A stretch of 5,016 bases of DNA from JBDREA01 sp043820265 (GTDB lineage: Archaea; Altiarchaeota; Altiarchaeia; IMC4; JBDREA01). The notes under the pieces were generated by a model. It saw only the letters and a program-made list of their open reading frames with translations. It was not told the DNA's origin and did no database searches. The position numbers and the translations under genes were made by a program. The DNA is taken from positions 1 through 5,016 of the forward strand of contig JBDREA010000151.1 in NCBI GenBank assembly GCA_043820265.1. Reading direction: 5' to 3'. Each line of letters starts with the position of its first letter. Position 1 is the stretch's first letter. Positions 1 through 5,016 of the stretch are shown in pieces.

Positions 1-8
1 GGTAAAAA

Positions 9-347
9 ATGGCTTGTTTTACGGCACCAGCGGCAGTAGGAATTGTAACCACAGTATTCAGAAAGAAGATACCTGCAAAATACCACATTGAATGGTTTAA
101 CACCCTAGTCTGGGGAGGATCAGCTGGATTATTTTTAGAGCATCTGGCAAGCGGCGAAATCGTACCCTACCCACCATTCCTGACAGCGATGGCGAACCCC
201 GCGGACACGGTAACAATGCTTGCTGAAATCCTGGCGATAGGCGTGCCCATGCTACTCGCTTGCGTGGGATTATGGGCTATCATGGTGGCTGCAACCTGGA
301 GTCTCCAAAAGGCAGCAGTAAAAACCGCAGTAAAACAAATAGCATAA
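9..347 (+). CDS. Small polytopic membrane protein, conserved-hypothetical type
   Basis: A 112-residue hydrophobic protein of unknown function, probably in the cytoplasmic membrane. Three likely membrane segments are visible: residues 2-17 (starting directly after the initiator Met), about 28-46, and about 73-97. Between the first two lies a basic stretch (RKKIPAKYH, 18-26). Between the last two lies a loop with LEHLASGEIVPYPPF (43-57), whose Glu/His and Pro residues look like the conserved part. The C-terminus is a short Ala/Lys amphipathic tail (100-112). The ATG at 9 is chosen because it gives a complete protein; only GGT and an A-run precede it in the window, so an SD cannot be judged. From memory, similar small membrane proteins occur in archaea, sometimes beside a second membrane protein, which would fit the remnant just downstream. 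No catalytic motif or transport signature is seen. The gene is confident, the function is not. Confidence 0.8.
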   Translation: MACFTAPAAVGIVTTVFRKKIPAKYHIEWFNTLVWGGSAGLFLEHLASGEIVPYPPFLTAMANPADTVTMLAEILAIGVPMLLACVGLWAIMVAATWSLQKAAVKTAVKQIA

Positions 348-519
348 TCGACTAAACATCTTCAACGCCGCTAAGAACGCCACCATGCTCGCAATGCTAC
401 TTGCAGTCAGCGAAAGCCTCACCAAAATAAAATACCAAGTACTCGCCCGCTACGCACACCCACTCGCAGGACTTGTAATCTTTCTAAGTGGGGCAGGGAT
501 AAAAGTGTTGGGGCTTTAA
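343..519 (+). pseudogene. Possible C-terminal remnant of a membrane protein (or 44-aa small ORF)
   Basis: This frame is open from just after a TAG at 340-342 to a TAA at 517-519. The first ATG is at 385, giving 44 residues (MLAMLLAVSESL...). The unstarted part upstream (HNRLNIFNAAKNAT) reads equally smoothly and overlaps the end of the preceding gene by a few bases in another frame. The translation has a short hydrophobic stretch, a polar stretch (SESLTKIKYQVLARYAHP) and a final membrane-like segment (LAGLVIFLSGAGIKVLGL), a common ending for multi-pass transporters. Codon choice resembles the gene at 9-347. No SD precedes the ATG. I infer the end of a membrane protein whose 5' part was lost, possibly once partnered with the upstream gene. 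A genuine small membrane protein starting at 385 is the alternative. Confidence 0.4.
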
Positions 520-521
520 AT

Positions 522-552
522 TCATAAATTTATTATGATCTTTTTTATTTAG
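522..552 (+). promoter_or_regulatory. Candidate archaeal promoter (TATA-like boxes) for the lipoprotein gene
   Basis: The stretch between the upstream remnant and the lipoprotein gene becomes very AT-rich. Two TATA-like candidates are present: ATAAATTTATTA at 525-536 and TTTTTTATTTA at 541-551. Archaeal TATA boxes lie about 25 bases before the transcript start. The second box would therefore start transcription around 570-576, essentially at the ATG at 576, and the first around 552-562, near the TTG at 564. No SD lies before either codon, consistent with a leaderless or short-leader transcript. This is inferred from composition and spacing only. Confidence 0.4.
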
Positions 553-575
553 TTGTCAACTCATTGTTTACCAGA

Positions 576-1793
576 ATGGTTTCATTGATTAAGGTCTTTT
601 TCGTTTTCATCTTTCTACTTATTTCCTCAGGCTGCCTTTCAGGAGGTCCCCAGGTCCCTCCTTCATCTACCTCAACTTCCGTTTCGCCTCCATTGACCTC
701 TACAACTATAATCTCTATCGAGGACTGCTTTGTCGAGTCGAGTCCCCTTAGCTCTACTGGCCCCCAACAATTTCTGATGTTTTGCCTTGTAAAGAAGGGG
801 GTCAAGGCGGATAGATGTTATGGTTTCGTCGAAGACGAGGAACTCATTGAGCAAATCAATGAAGGAATAATGGAGCATTTTCCTGATTCGAGGCTTCCTC
901 CAGTCAATGAAACAAAAATTCTTCTTTCTTCGATGTGTGAGTCATTCAGCCTTATGAGAAAAGTCCTGGAAAGATGCGATCCCGCTGACATCGAACGACT
1001 CCTAGAATTCGAAACCCAGGCTACAGGATTCTCAATAAAGAGTGGGCCGGACGGCGTTGAGTCGATTTTTTCAACTGAGGAAAACTGCCTGAGGATGAAA
1101 GAAAGGGACAGAACTCTCTGCGAGACATTCAAAAAAGCAGACGACAAAAGGGCGTGTATTGCAGCAGCCGAGCAAGACCCAGGTATATGTGAGGCTAACA
1201 GGGATTGTCTCATGGGCCTTGCGATAATCACACGAGATCCAGAAGCATGTTCACTTATGAAAGATGCAGAAATTAAATCCACATGTTACTTTTTAATCGA
1301 CTTCTTCGTCGACGAAGACGTCTGCGCAAGACTTGATCCTAAAACAGAGATAAGCGTCTGCGAGATGAGCAGTGAGTCGACTGTCATATCCCAGCCGAGC
1401 CCGACACCAACGACCCAAGGGTTCATCTCCTTGAAGCCAGAAGTCGATTATCTAAAATACGGTGACGATGGCGAGCTGAGAGTTACCTTCAGAAACGGAG
1501 TTGGTCGTTCTATCACCATTCAGGATGCCTCTATGGAAATCAATGGTTTAGCTTGCGAAGGAGAAATTTCATTTAAACCTGAGAACTCAATCGAGCCAAG
1601 TAGTGGGTTCATATTATCGTTTCAGGATTGTCCAACGACTCTGGACCTTGGCCCTCCCGCTTACACTGCAAAGATATCTATCACCTATAAGTCCCCTAGA
1701 TTGGGTGAGATCCTATTTACCGAGGAAGGATGGATAAACGTTATAGTGGAAAAAGACGTGACGATACGGACAATGCAAATGAAAAAAAACTAA
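576..1793 (+). CDS. Secreted lipoprotein with Cys-rich helical region and C-terminal beta-sandwich-like domain
   Basis: A putative surface lipoprotein of unknown role. From the ATG at 576 it is 405 residues. A TTG at 564 would add four (MFTR), and residue numbers here count from that TTG. It opens with one Lys, a hydrophobic core (11-20) and a lipobox ending SSGC (Cys24), so it should be cleaved and lipid-anchored on the outer face of the membrane. A Ser/Thr/Pro linker (about 27-52) follows, then a mainly helical region with many cysteines. The densest part is 175-266, with nine Cys mostly 11-14 residues apart. A second linker (SQPSPTPTTQ, 276-285) leads to a beta-rich domain (about 286-400) with alternating hydrophobics and two Cys (331, 356), resembling an Ig-like fold. 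No enzymatic motif is seen. The regular Cys spacing suggests disulfide-stapled helical hairpins. The stop overlaps that of the convergent gene. Confidence 0.8.
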   Translation: MVSLIKVFFVFIFLLISSGCLSGGPQVPPSSTSTSVSPPLTSTTIISIEDCFVESSPLSSTGPQQFLMFCLVKKGVKADRCYGFVEDEELIEQINEGIMEHFPDSRLPPVNETKILLSSMCESFSLMRKVLERCDPADIERLLEFETQATGFSIKSGPDGVESIFSTEENCLRMKERDRTLCETFKKADDKRACIAAAEQDPGICEANRDCLMGLAIITRDPEACSLMKDAEIKSTCYFLIDFFVDEDVCARLDPKTEISVCEMSSESTVISQPSPTPTTQGFISLKPEVDYLKYGDDGELRVTFRNGVGRSITIQDASMEINGLACEGEISFKPENSIEPSSGFILSFQDCPTTLDLGPPAYTAKISITYKSPRLGEILFTEEGWINVIVEKDVTIRTMQMKKN

Positions 1794-2182
1794 TTGATTG
1801 CAGAGATTAAATCTTCGACTTTCTTTTTTATCTCATCTCGGATTTTTCTGAACTCTTCAATCGTTTTATCTGAGGGGTCATCCAATCCCCAGTCCTCTGT
1901 TTTTTCATGAGGGGAAGGCGGGCACCCTTTGATGCAACCCATTGTAATCACCTTGTCCGCGGAAAAAAGCTCCTCTGGGGAGGCCATTTTGGACACTGCC
2001 CTAGAGATATCGATCCCGACCTCGGCCATGACCTCGACGGCACTGGGATTCACAGCAAAGGCGGGCTTGGTCCCCGCACTAGCAGTTTTCCAGAGAGTCC
2101 CCCTGTATAGAAAGTTAAACCACGCCTCAGCCATCTGACTGCGAGCTGAATTCTCAGAGCAAACAAAAAGAATCTTCTTCAC
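1790..2182 (-). CDS. arsC: Arsenate reductase, ArsC / low-molecular-weight phosphatase family
   Basis: A cytoplasmic protein of 130 residues, the usual size for thioredoxin- or mycothiol-type ArsC, which reduces arsenate to arsenite. The N-terminus ILFVCSENSARSQMAEAW carries the P-loop CX5RS (Cys8, Arg14, Ser15), where the Cys is the nucleophile. Further on, MGCIKGCPP (81-89) supplies two more cysteines (83, 87, CX3C) suited to the disulfide relay. EDWGLDDPSDK (96-106) holds the family's acid Asp-Pro (102-103). These three Cys favour a reductase over a plain protein tyrosine phosphatase, which lacks the relay pair. Start is GTG at 2182, placing the MKKILFVC strand at the normal N-terminus. 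No SD is seen; an AT-rich box about 20 bases upstream suggests a leaderless transcript. It is transcribed divergently from the phosphate transporter, consistent with handling arsenate that enters by phosphate uptake. Its 3' end overlaps the lipoprotein gene by 4 bp. Confidence 0.85.
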   Translation of the reverse strand: MKKILFVCSENSARSQMAEAWFNFLYRGTLWKTASAGTKPAFAVNPSAVEVMAEVGIDISRAVSKMASPEELFSADKVITMGCIKGCPPSPHEKTEDWGLDDPSDKTIEEFRKIRDEIKKKVEDLISAIN

Positions 2183-2231
2183 TATAACAACTATTTTTTA
2201 TATTTTTAATAATCCCCCCTAATTCTTTCCC
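2183..2231. promoter_or_regulatory. Divergent promoter region between arsC and the phosphate transporter operon
   Basis: Only 49 bases separate the two start codons. The core (about 2190-2213) is almost pure A/T, with TTTTTTATATTTTTA at about 2193-2207, which reads as a TATA-like box on both strands. Counting about 25 bases from its centre puts predicted transcript starts close to both start codons (2182 leftward, 2232 rightward), so both mRNAs would be leaderless or nearly so, and neither gene has an SD. A run of six C (2214-2219) lies between the box and the rightward gene. One shared core would make TBP binding, or repressor binding, affect both genes. This is inferred from sequence and spacing. 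Confidence 0.5.
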
Positions 2232-3389
2232 ATGGTGAATGGGTGGAAGTGGAATCTGTTTTTACTTTTTGTTGGGATTTATCTTTTCATCTTTTCGCTT
2301 TCTGGTTTGAAGGAGTCTTGGACGGCTGCGTTTGCGGTTGAGGGAAAGGAGCAGTTGGCCAAAGATTACATCGGGCGATTTGTAGACAATCCCTTATCCG
2401 GACTTGCCGTGGGAATCCTCGCCACAGCATTGGTTCAAAGCTCAAGCGGAGTAGTCGCTATAACAATCGCCACCGTGGCCGCGGGAGGCCTTACATTGGT
2501 GCAGGCTGTTCCCTTGGTGATGGGCGCAAATATAGGTACAACAGTCACATGTGTCATCGTAACATTGGGCTATGCCATACGCAAACTGGAGTTTTCAGCT
2601 GCCGTTCCAGTTGCAATTGTAAACGACGTATTTAAGACCTTTAATGTGCTCATCTTCTTCTTTATCGAGATTTACACTGGCTGGATTAGCCGTTTCGCCG
2701 TATGGGGAGCCCAGTTTCTGGATGAAATGCCTTTGGTGGGAGACCTGCTTGGGGGTTTCCCTGATGTGGTGGATGTCGTCGTCGATCCAGTGATGGAGCC
2801 ACTCTCAAAGGTCGTCTTCGCCTTTGGGGGGGCTGTTTCTTCGAGCCATTTCGCAGGAGCCATCATGATGGGTGTGACTTCCTTTGGGCTTCTGATACTA
2901 GGCCTTGAGATAATGGGGCGCTCGGTTGAGAGCGCATTAAAGGACAGAGCGTCAGAACTGCTGGAAAAGGCGTTTCACACCCCACTTAGGGGGTTGTTCG
3001 TAGGCACTGCCACAGCCGCCATACTTCAGAGTTCAAGCGTGGCCACTTCCTTAGTCGTGCCGTTCGCTGCCTCGCGCATGGTTACGTTGAGAAAAGCGTA
3101 CCCCTACATCCTAGGCTGCAACATTGGCACTACGATAGACCCTGGCCAGATAGTTTCTTACCTGAAGTTCGGGGCGCAGGGTCTAGCAGTTGGAATCGTC
3201 CATATCTCCCTTAACGTGTTTGGAGTAGTGATATGGCTTGGCATTCCCTGGCTTCGAGACGTACCCCCAAGGATTGCCGAATGGATTGGAGTACACTTGG
3301 TTGAACGAAAAAATGGGGCGTTGAATTTACTTGTTGCAGTTGTATTGGTATTTTATGTTATTCCGCTTGCAATAATCTATATTGTTTAG
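2232..3389 (+). CDS. Na+/phosphate cotransporter, NptA / PNaS family (TC 2.A.58)
   Basis: A multi-pass membrane protein of 385 residues that should import inorganic phosphate with sodium. The family hallmark is an inverted repeat of two halves, each with a QSSS motif followed by a GxNIGTT motif. Both are present: QSSSG at 69-73 with GANIGTT at 98-104, and QSSS at 266-269 with GCNIGTT at 295-301. Membrane segments surround these, with others at about 8-25, 125-146, 205-228, 315-338 and 364-384. An acidic loop (about 163-190) separates the halves. Bacterial relatives often have a C-terminal PhoU-like domain; this one ends after the membrane part and the PhoU-like protein is encoded next. ATG at 2232 is preferred; GTG at 2235 is the adjacent alternative. 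It has no SD and likely uses the divergent promoter. The second half is atypical after GTT (IDPGQ, 302-306). The family call is firm; phosphate as substrate is inferred from family and neighbours. Confidence 0.92.
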   Translation: MVNGWKWNLFLLFVGIYLFIFSLSGLKESWTAAFAVEGKEQLAKDYIGRFVDNPLSGLAVGILATALVQSSSGVVAITIATVAAGGLTLVQAVPLVMGANIGTTVTCVIVTLGYAIRKLEFSAAVPVAIVNDVFKTFNVLIFFFIEIYTGWISRFAVWGAQFLDEMPLVGDLLGGFPDVVDVVVDPVMEPLSKVVFAFGGAVSSSHFAGAIMMGVTSFGLLILGLEIMGRSVESALKDRASELLEKAFHTPLRGLFVGTATAAILQSSSVATSLVVPFAASRMVTLRKAYPYILGCNIGTTIDPGQIVSYLKFGAQGLAVGIVHISLNVFGVVIWLGIPWLRDVPPRIAEWIGVHLVERKNGALNLLVAVVLVFYVIPLAIIYIV

Positions 3390-3395
3390 AGGTGA
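3389..3395 (+). promoter_or_regulatory. Strong Shine-Dalgarno for the PhoU-like gene, overlapping the transporter stop
   Basis: GAGGTGA is a seven-base match to the typical archaeal 16S 3' end complement, six bases before the ATG at 3402. Its first G is the last base of the transporter's TAG. This fixes the start at 3402. It also indicates that the gene is translated from an operon mRNA, in contrast to the SD-less first genes of the transcripts in this window. Confidence 0.85.
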
Positions 3396-3401
3396 AAGGA
3401 A

Positions 3402-4049
3402 ATGAGTGCAATAAATCTGTTAAAAATTGTGAAGACTTCCCATATACTCCGAGAAGCAGTCGAAGATGCTCGTCGAATGCATAAAGAATGCGTGGAAATG
3501 CTTGAATTGGCCTGGGATGTCATGGAATCCAAGGACAAGGAAAAGGAGCGGTTGATCAAAGAGAAGGAGGATGTCGTCGATGAGCTTGAAATCAAGGTGC
3601 GCTATGATGTATTGATGTACCTGGCAGGCATGCCTTCCGGCGGCAATGTGCCCCTTGCCCTGATCCTCATCGACACATCAACGGACCTGGAGCGCGTAGC
3701 CGATCACATATGGTATCTCAGCGACGACGCATTAAAGTATCCCTGTTTGGATGAGAAGAAATTTGTGAATCTGCTTTTGAAGATGAAAGACCTCTCATTG
3801 GACATGCTTCGGAAAGTCGAAGTCGTCCTCGGTTCATGCGACGAAAAAACCGCCCAAAACGTAATCGATAAAAATAAAGAACTCCAAAAGACCTACTTAA
3901 AGCTCATCGAGGAAGTGGATAAAAGCTCACTTAACATCCACCAGGCCCTCGGCGTTGTGTTGACGGCCCGAAACCTTCGCCGCGTCGGAAAGAAGAGTGC
4001 GAGCATCATGGAGTACTGCCTGAAACCTTATCCTGAAGCCGGGGCATGA
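3402..4049 (+). CDS. PhoU-like phosphate-signalling protein
   Basis: A cytoplasmic, all-helical protein of 215 residues, the usual size for a two-repeat PhoU. PhoU proteins restrain phosphate transporters and signalling. The first repeat contains a charged coiled-coil-like segment (about 43-66, rich in E/K) and the signature DTSTDLERVADHI (91-103), with the (E/D)xxxD metal-binding pattern at Asp91/Asp95 and Glu97/Asp101. The second repeat aligns at LTARNLRRVGKKSASIMEY (187-205), but the expected Glu and Asp are Arg193 and Lys197, so that metal site appears lost. Start ATG 3402 is set by an excellent SD. The gene lies 12 bases after the transporter stop and overlaps the next gene by ATGA, so it is co-translated. 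Since bacterial NptA relatives often carry a fused PhoU-like domain, the likely job is gating this transporter. Direct evidence for that is lacking. Confidence 0.85.
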   Translation: MSAINLLKIVKTSHILREAVEDARRMHKECVEMLELAWDVMESKDKEKERLIKEKEDVVDELEIKVRYDVLMYLAGMPSGGNVPLALILIDTSTDLERVADHIWYLSDDALKYPCLDEKKFVNLLLKMKDLSLDMLRKVEVVLGSCDEKTAQNVIDKNKELQKTYLKLIEEVDKSSLNIHQALGVVLTARNLRRVGKKSASIMEYCLKPYPEAGA

Positions 4050-4780
4050 AACCCGGAGTTCTCGTCTTCGACGTCGAGGGGACGTTGACCGATAAAAGCG
4101 GCAGGTACATCGAAGATGATCTCCTCGAAAGATTGCGGGTTCTTCACAGGTCTGGATTTTCTCTGATTTTATGCAGCGGCAGAGACGTCTCCTATCTCGT
4201 CGAAAAGATTAACGAGTGGATTCTTCCGATAACCGATTTCGTCGCCGAAAACGGAAGTGTGATCGTCGTTAGGGGAAAGGAAATCCTCACTTACAATCCA
4301 AGCCCTTTTCCTCGAGAAAAAATAATCGAAAAAATCGAAAGCATAGATATTCTCGCGAAAGGAGAATTCGATCCAGCGAAAAAACATATGATAACGATTT
4401 ATCCTAGGGGATTTCTTAAAGGAAAAGATTACTCTTCAAAGGACATCCAAATCCTCCTCAAAAAAACAAAGCAGATCCTCAAAGGATTCGATGCAACAAT
4501 CACATATTCATCCGCTTCAGTCGATATCATCCCCAAGGGAGTCGATAAAGGAACTGGTTTGAAGAAATTATGCGAGAAATCAGGAATTGATCCCTCAACG
4601 ATTTTGTTTTGCGGTGACGGAGACAACGACGTACCTGCGGCAAAATATGTCAAAAAGAATAGGGGGATAGTAGCGGTTCCGAAAAACGCAGCCCCACAAT
4701 TAAAGAAGATAGCTGACTTTGTCTCAAAAAAAGAAAACGGAAAAGGAGTAAAGGAAATACTTGGGGAATACGTGAGGTAG
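4046..4780 (+). CDS. HAD-superfamily (subclass IIB) phosphatase, phosphoglycolate-phosphatase-like
   Basis: A soluble phosphohydrolase of 244 residues. HAD motifs run in order. Motif I is FDVEGTLTD (8-16), with nucleophile Asp9; the usual second Asp is Glu11. Motif II is CSGR (43-46, Ser44). Motif III is in IIPKGVDKG (161-169, Lys164 or Lys168). Motif IV is CGDGDND (189-195, Asp191 and Asp195) and binds Mg2+. The insert between motifs II and III (about 80-160) is the C2B-type cap that selects the substrate. Layout and the AENGSVI strand (67-73) resemble archaeal phosphoglycolate phosphatase (TA0175 type), Cof-type sugar phosphatases and mannosyl-3-phosphoglycerate phosphatases; substrate cannot be decided. 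SGR at motif II is less typical of the archaeal phosphoglycolate group as I recall it. The start overlaps the PhoU-like stop (ATGA) with only a weak G-rich stretch before it, so translation is probably coupled. Being last in a phosphate operon suggests phosphate recovery. Confidence 0.8.
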   Translation: MKPGVLVFDVEGTLTDKSGRYIEDDLLERLRVLHRSGFSLILCSGRDVSYLVEKINEWILPITDFVAENGSVIVVRGKEILTYNPSPFPREKIIEKIESIDILAKGEFDPAKKHMITIYPRGFLKGKDYSSKDIQILLKKTKQILKGFDATITYSSASVDIIPKGVDKGTGLKKLCEKSGIDPSTILFCGDGDNDVPAAKYVKKNRGIVAVPKNAAPQLKKIADFVSKKENGKGVKEILGEYVR

Positions 4781-4869
4781 AAACGCTAAACAAAAAAAGT
4801 GGTTTTAAGCAGCCTCTAAGCGCTTAATTAAATGAGTAGCTCTGTTGCAATCCTTTGATTTTTGTTGGT
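4781..4869. other. Intergenic stretch between the HAD gene and the hairpin
   Basis: No gene is seen here. It holds a weak 6-bp inverted repeat, TTAAGC (4805-4810) with GCTTAA (4822-4827), an overlapping AAGCGCTT palindrome (4818-4825) and short T-runs (4803-4806 and 4859-4863). The T-run at 4859-4863 could end transcription of the phosphate operon, as archaea often terminate on U-rich tracts, but it is short. An ATG at 4831 opens only eight codons before TGA. Confidence 0.5.
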
Positions 4870-4926
4870 GGACTCCCGATGTGTAACCGTGTTTGGGGAA
4901 GGTTACACATCGTGTTCAGGGAGTCC
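4870..4926. repeat. Long interrupted hairpin (inverted repeat), likely at an IS end
   Basis: Two nested stems are perfectly complementary. The outer stem is GGACTCCC (4870-4877) with GGGAGTCC (4919-4926), 8 bp. The inner stem is GATGTGTAACC (4878-4888) with GGTTACACATC (4901-4911), 11 bp. The 5' arm is continuous; the 3' arm has a 7-base bulge (4912-4918), and the loop is 12 bases (4889-4900, containing GGGG). No U-run follows, so it is not a classical intrinsic terminator. It ends five bases before an ATG whose frame runs off the window, and its 3' arm contains an SD-like GGGAG. Such structures near IS ends can limit transposase translation from outside transcripts. An RNA element or a MITE is the alternative. 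Confidence 0.75.
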
Positions 4927-4931
4927 CCAAA

Positions 4932-5016
4932 ATGGTGTTATACTATGGTGAAACTAGGCTTTTTAAGTTTGTGTGTCACGCGTATGGTCTGGCGAAGCGG
5001 GTTGTCCCACCTTATT
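4932..5016 (+). CDS. Start of an open frame cut by the window edge, possibly a transposase N-terminus
   Basis: From the ATG at 4932 the frame stays open to the window end, giving 28 residues: MVLYYGETRLFKFVCHAYGL then AKRVVPPY. GGGAG at 4919-4923 is an SD-like site eight bases upstream, lying inside the hairpin's 3' arm. The aromatic/basic N-terminus ending in a Pro-Tyr resembles the beginnings of some archaeal IS transposases as I recall them. The position directly after a large inverted repeat in otherwise empty DNA supports a mobile element. A second frame from ATG 4945 is also open to the edge, so frame choice is not certain. The fragment is too short for a family assignment. Confidence 0.35.
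   Translation, partial: MVLYYGETRLFKFVCHAYGLAKRVVPPY

Noticed and set aside
818..1282. 154-codon open frame on the minus strand inside the lipoprotein gene
   Set aside because: Its translation is Ser/Leu/Arg-rich with no motif. The plus strand has a convincing signal peptide, lipobox and domain layout, so this is a shadow frame.
1907..2138. Two overlapping plus-strand frames opposite arsC
   Set aside because: The minus strand encodes clear ArsC motifs; the plus-strand translations show nothing recognisable.
4805..4827. Short inverted repeat TTAAGC/GCTTAA with AAGCGCTT palindrome as an operator
   Set aside because: Six base pairs in AT-rich DNA after a gene end is easily chance, and no promoter or start codon is placed to use it.
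4831..4857. Mini-ORF of eight codons (MSSSVAIL)
   Set aside because: Too short, no SD, no hydrophobic or regulatory-leader character, and no downstream gene in the same transcript unit that it could control with confidence.
4870..4926. Hairpin as intrinsic terminator of the phosphate operon
   Set aside because: No T-run follows (CCAAAATGG comes next), it lies about 90 bases after the last stop, and archaea do not typically use bacterial-type hairpin terminators.
4945..5016. Alternative open frame MVKLGFLSLCVTRMVW at the right edge
   Set aside because: Open only because the window ends; the frame at 4932 has the SD-like site at good spacing and a more protein-like composition.
1..5016. CRISPR array, tRNA or rRNA genes
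   Set aside because: No regularly spaced direct repeats, no cloverleaf-type sequence and no rRNA-like conserved stretches were seen on reading both strands.

Overview
The window looks archaeal. One gene pair has a strong archaeal-type Shine-Dalgarno (GAGGTGA). Other genes start at or a few bases from the transcript start predicted from AT-rich TATA-like boxes, with no SD. The lipoprotein with a Cys-bearing helical region and the small polytopic membrane protein at the left edge also fit an archaeon. I cannot assign a lineage from sequence reading alone.

Left part (1-563): a complete small membrane protein of about three transmembrane segments. It is followed by a short open frame that reads like the C-terminal end of another membrane protein, probably a decayed or truncated partner, and then an AT-rich promoter region. 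Centre-left (576-1793): a secreted, lipid-anchored Cys-rich protein with a C-terminal beta-sandwich-like domain. Its stop codon overlaps by 4 bp the stop of a convergent gene on the minus strand, an ArsC / low-molecular-weight phosphatase family protein (1790-2182).

Centre-right (2183-4780): a 49-bp divergent promoter region separates arsC from a tightly packed plus-strand operon. The operon holds a Na+/phosphate cotransporter (NptA/PNaS family), a stand-alone PhoU-like protein and a HAD-superfamily phosphatase. The spacing (SD overlapping the upstream stop, then an ATGA overlap) indicates translational coupling. Together these genes look like a phosphate uptake and control module. The PhoU-like protein is likely to gate or sense the transporter. 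ArsC would handle arsenate, which phosphate transporters commonly admit. The HAD enzyme would release phosphate from a small phosphoester.

Right edge (4781-5016): no complete gene. It holds a striking long interrupted hairpin, immediately followed by an open reading frame that runs off the window. I read this tentatively as the left end of an insertion sequence with the start of its transposase. The hairpin would bury the SD-like GGGAG in front of that frame.

I found no RNA genes, CRISPR arrays or convincing intrinsic terminators. Nothing here is clearly a new system. The most interesting points are the hairpin/partial mobile element, the PhoU-like protein whose second metal motif has inverted charge, and the Cys-repeat lipoprotein.
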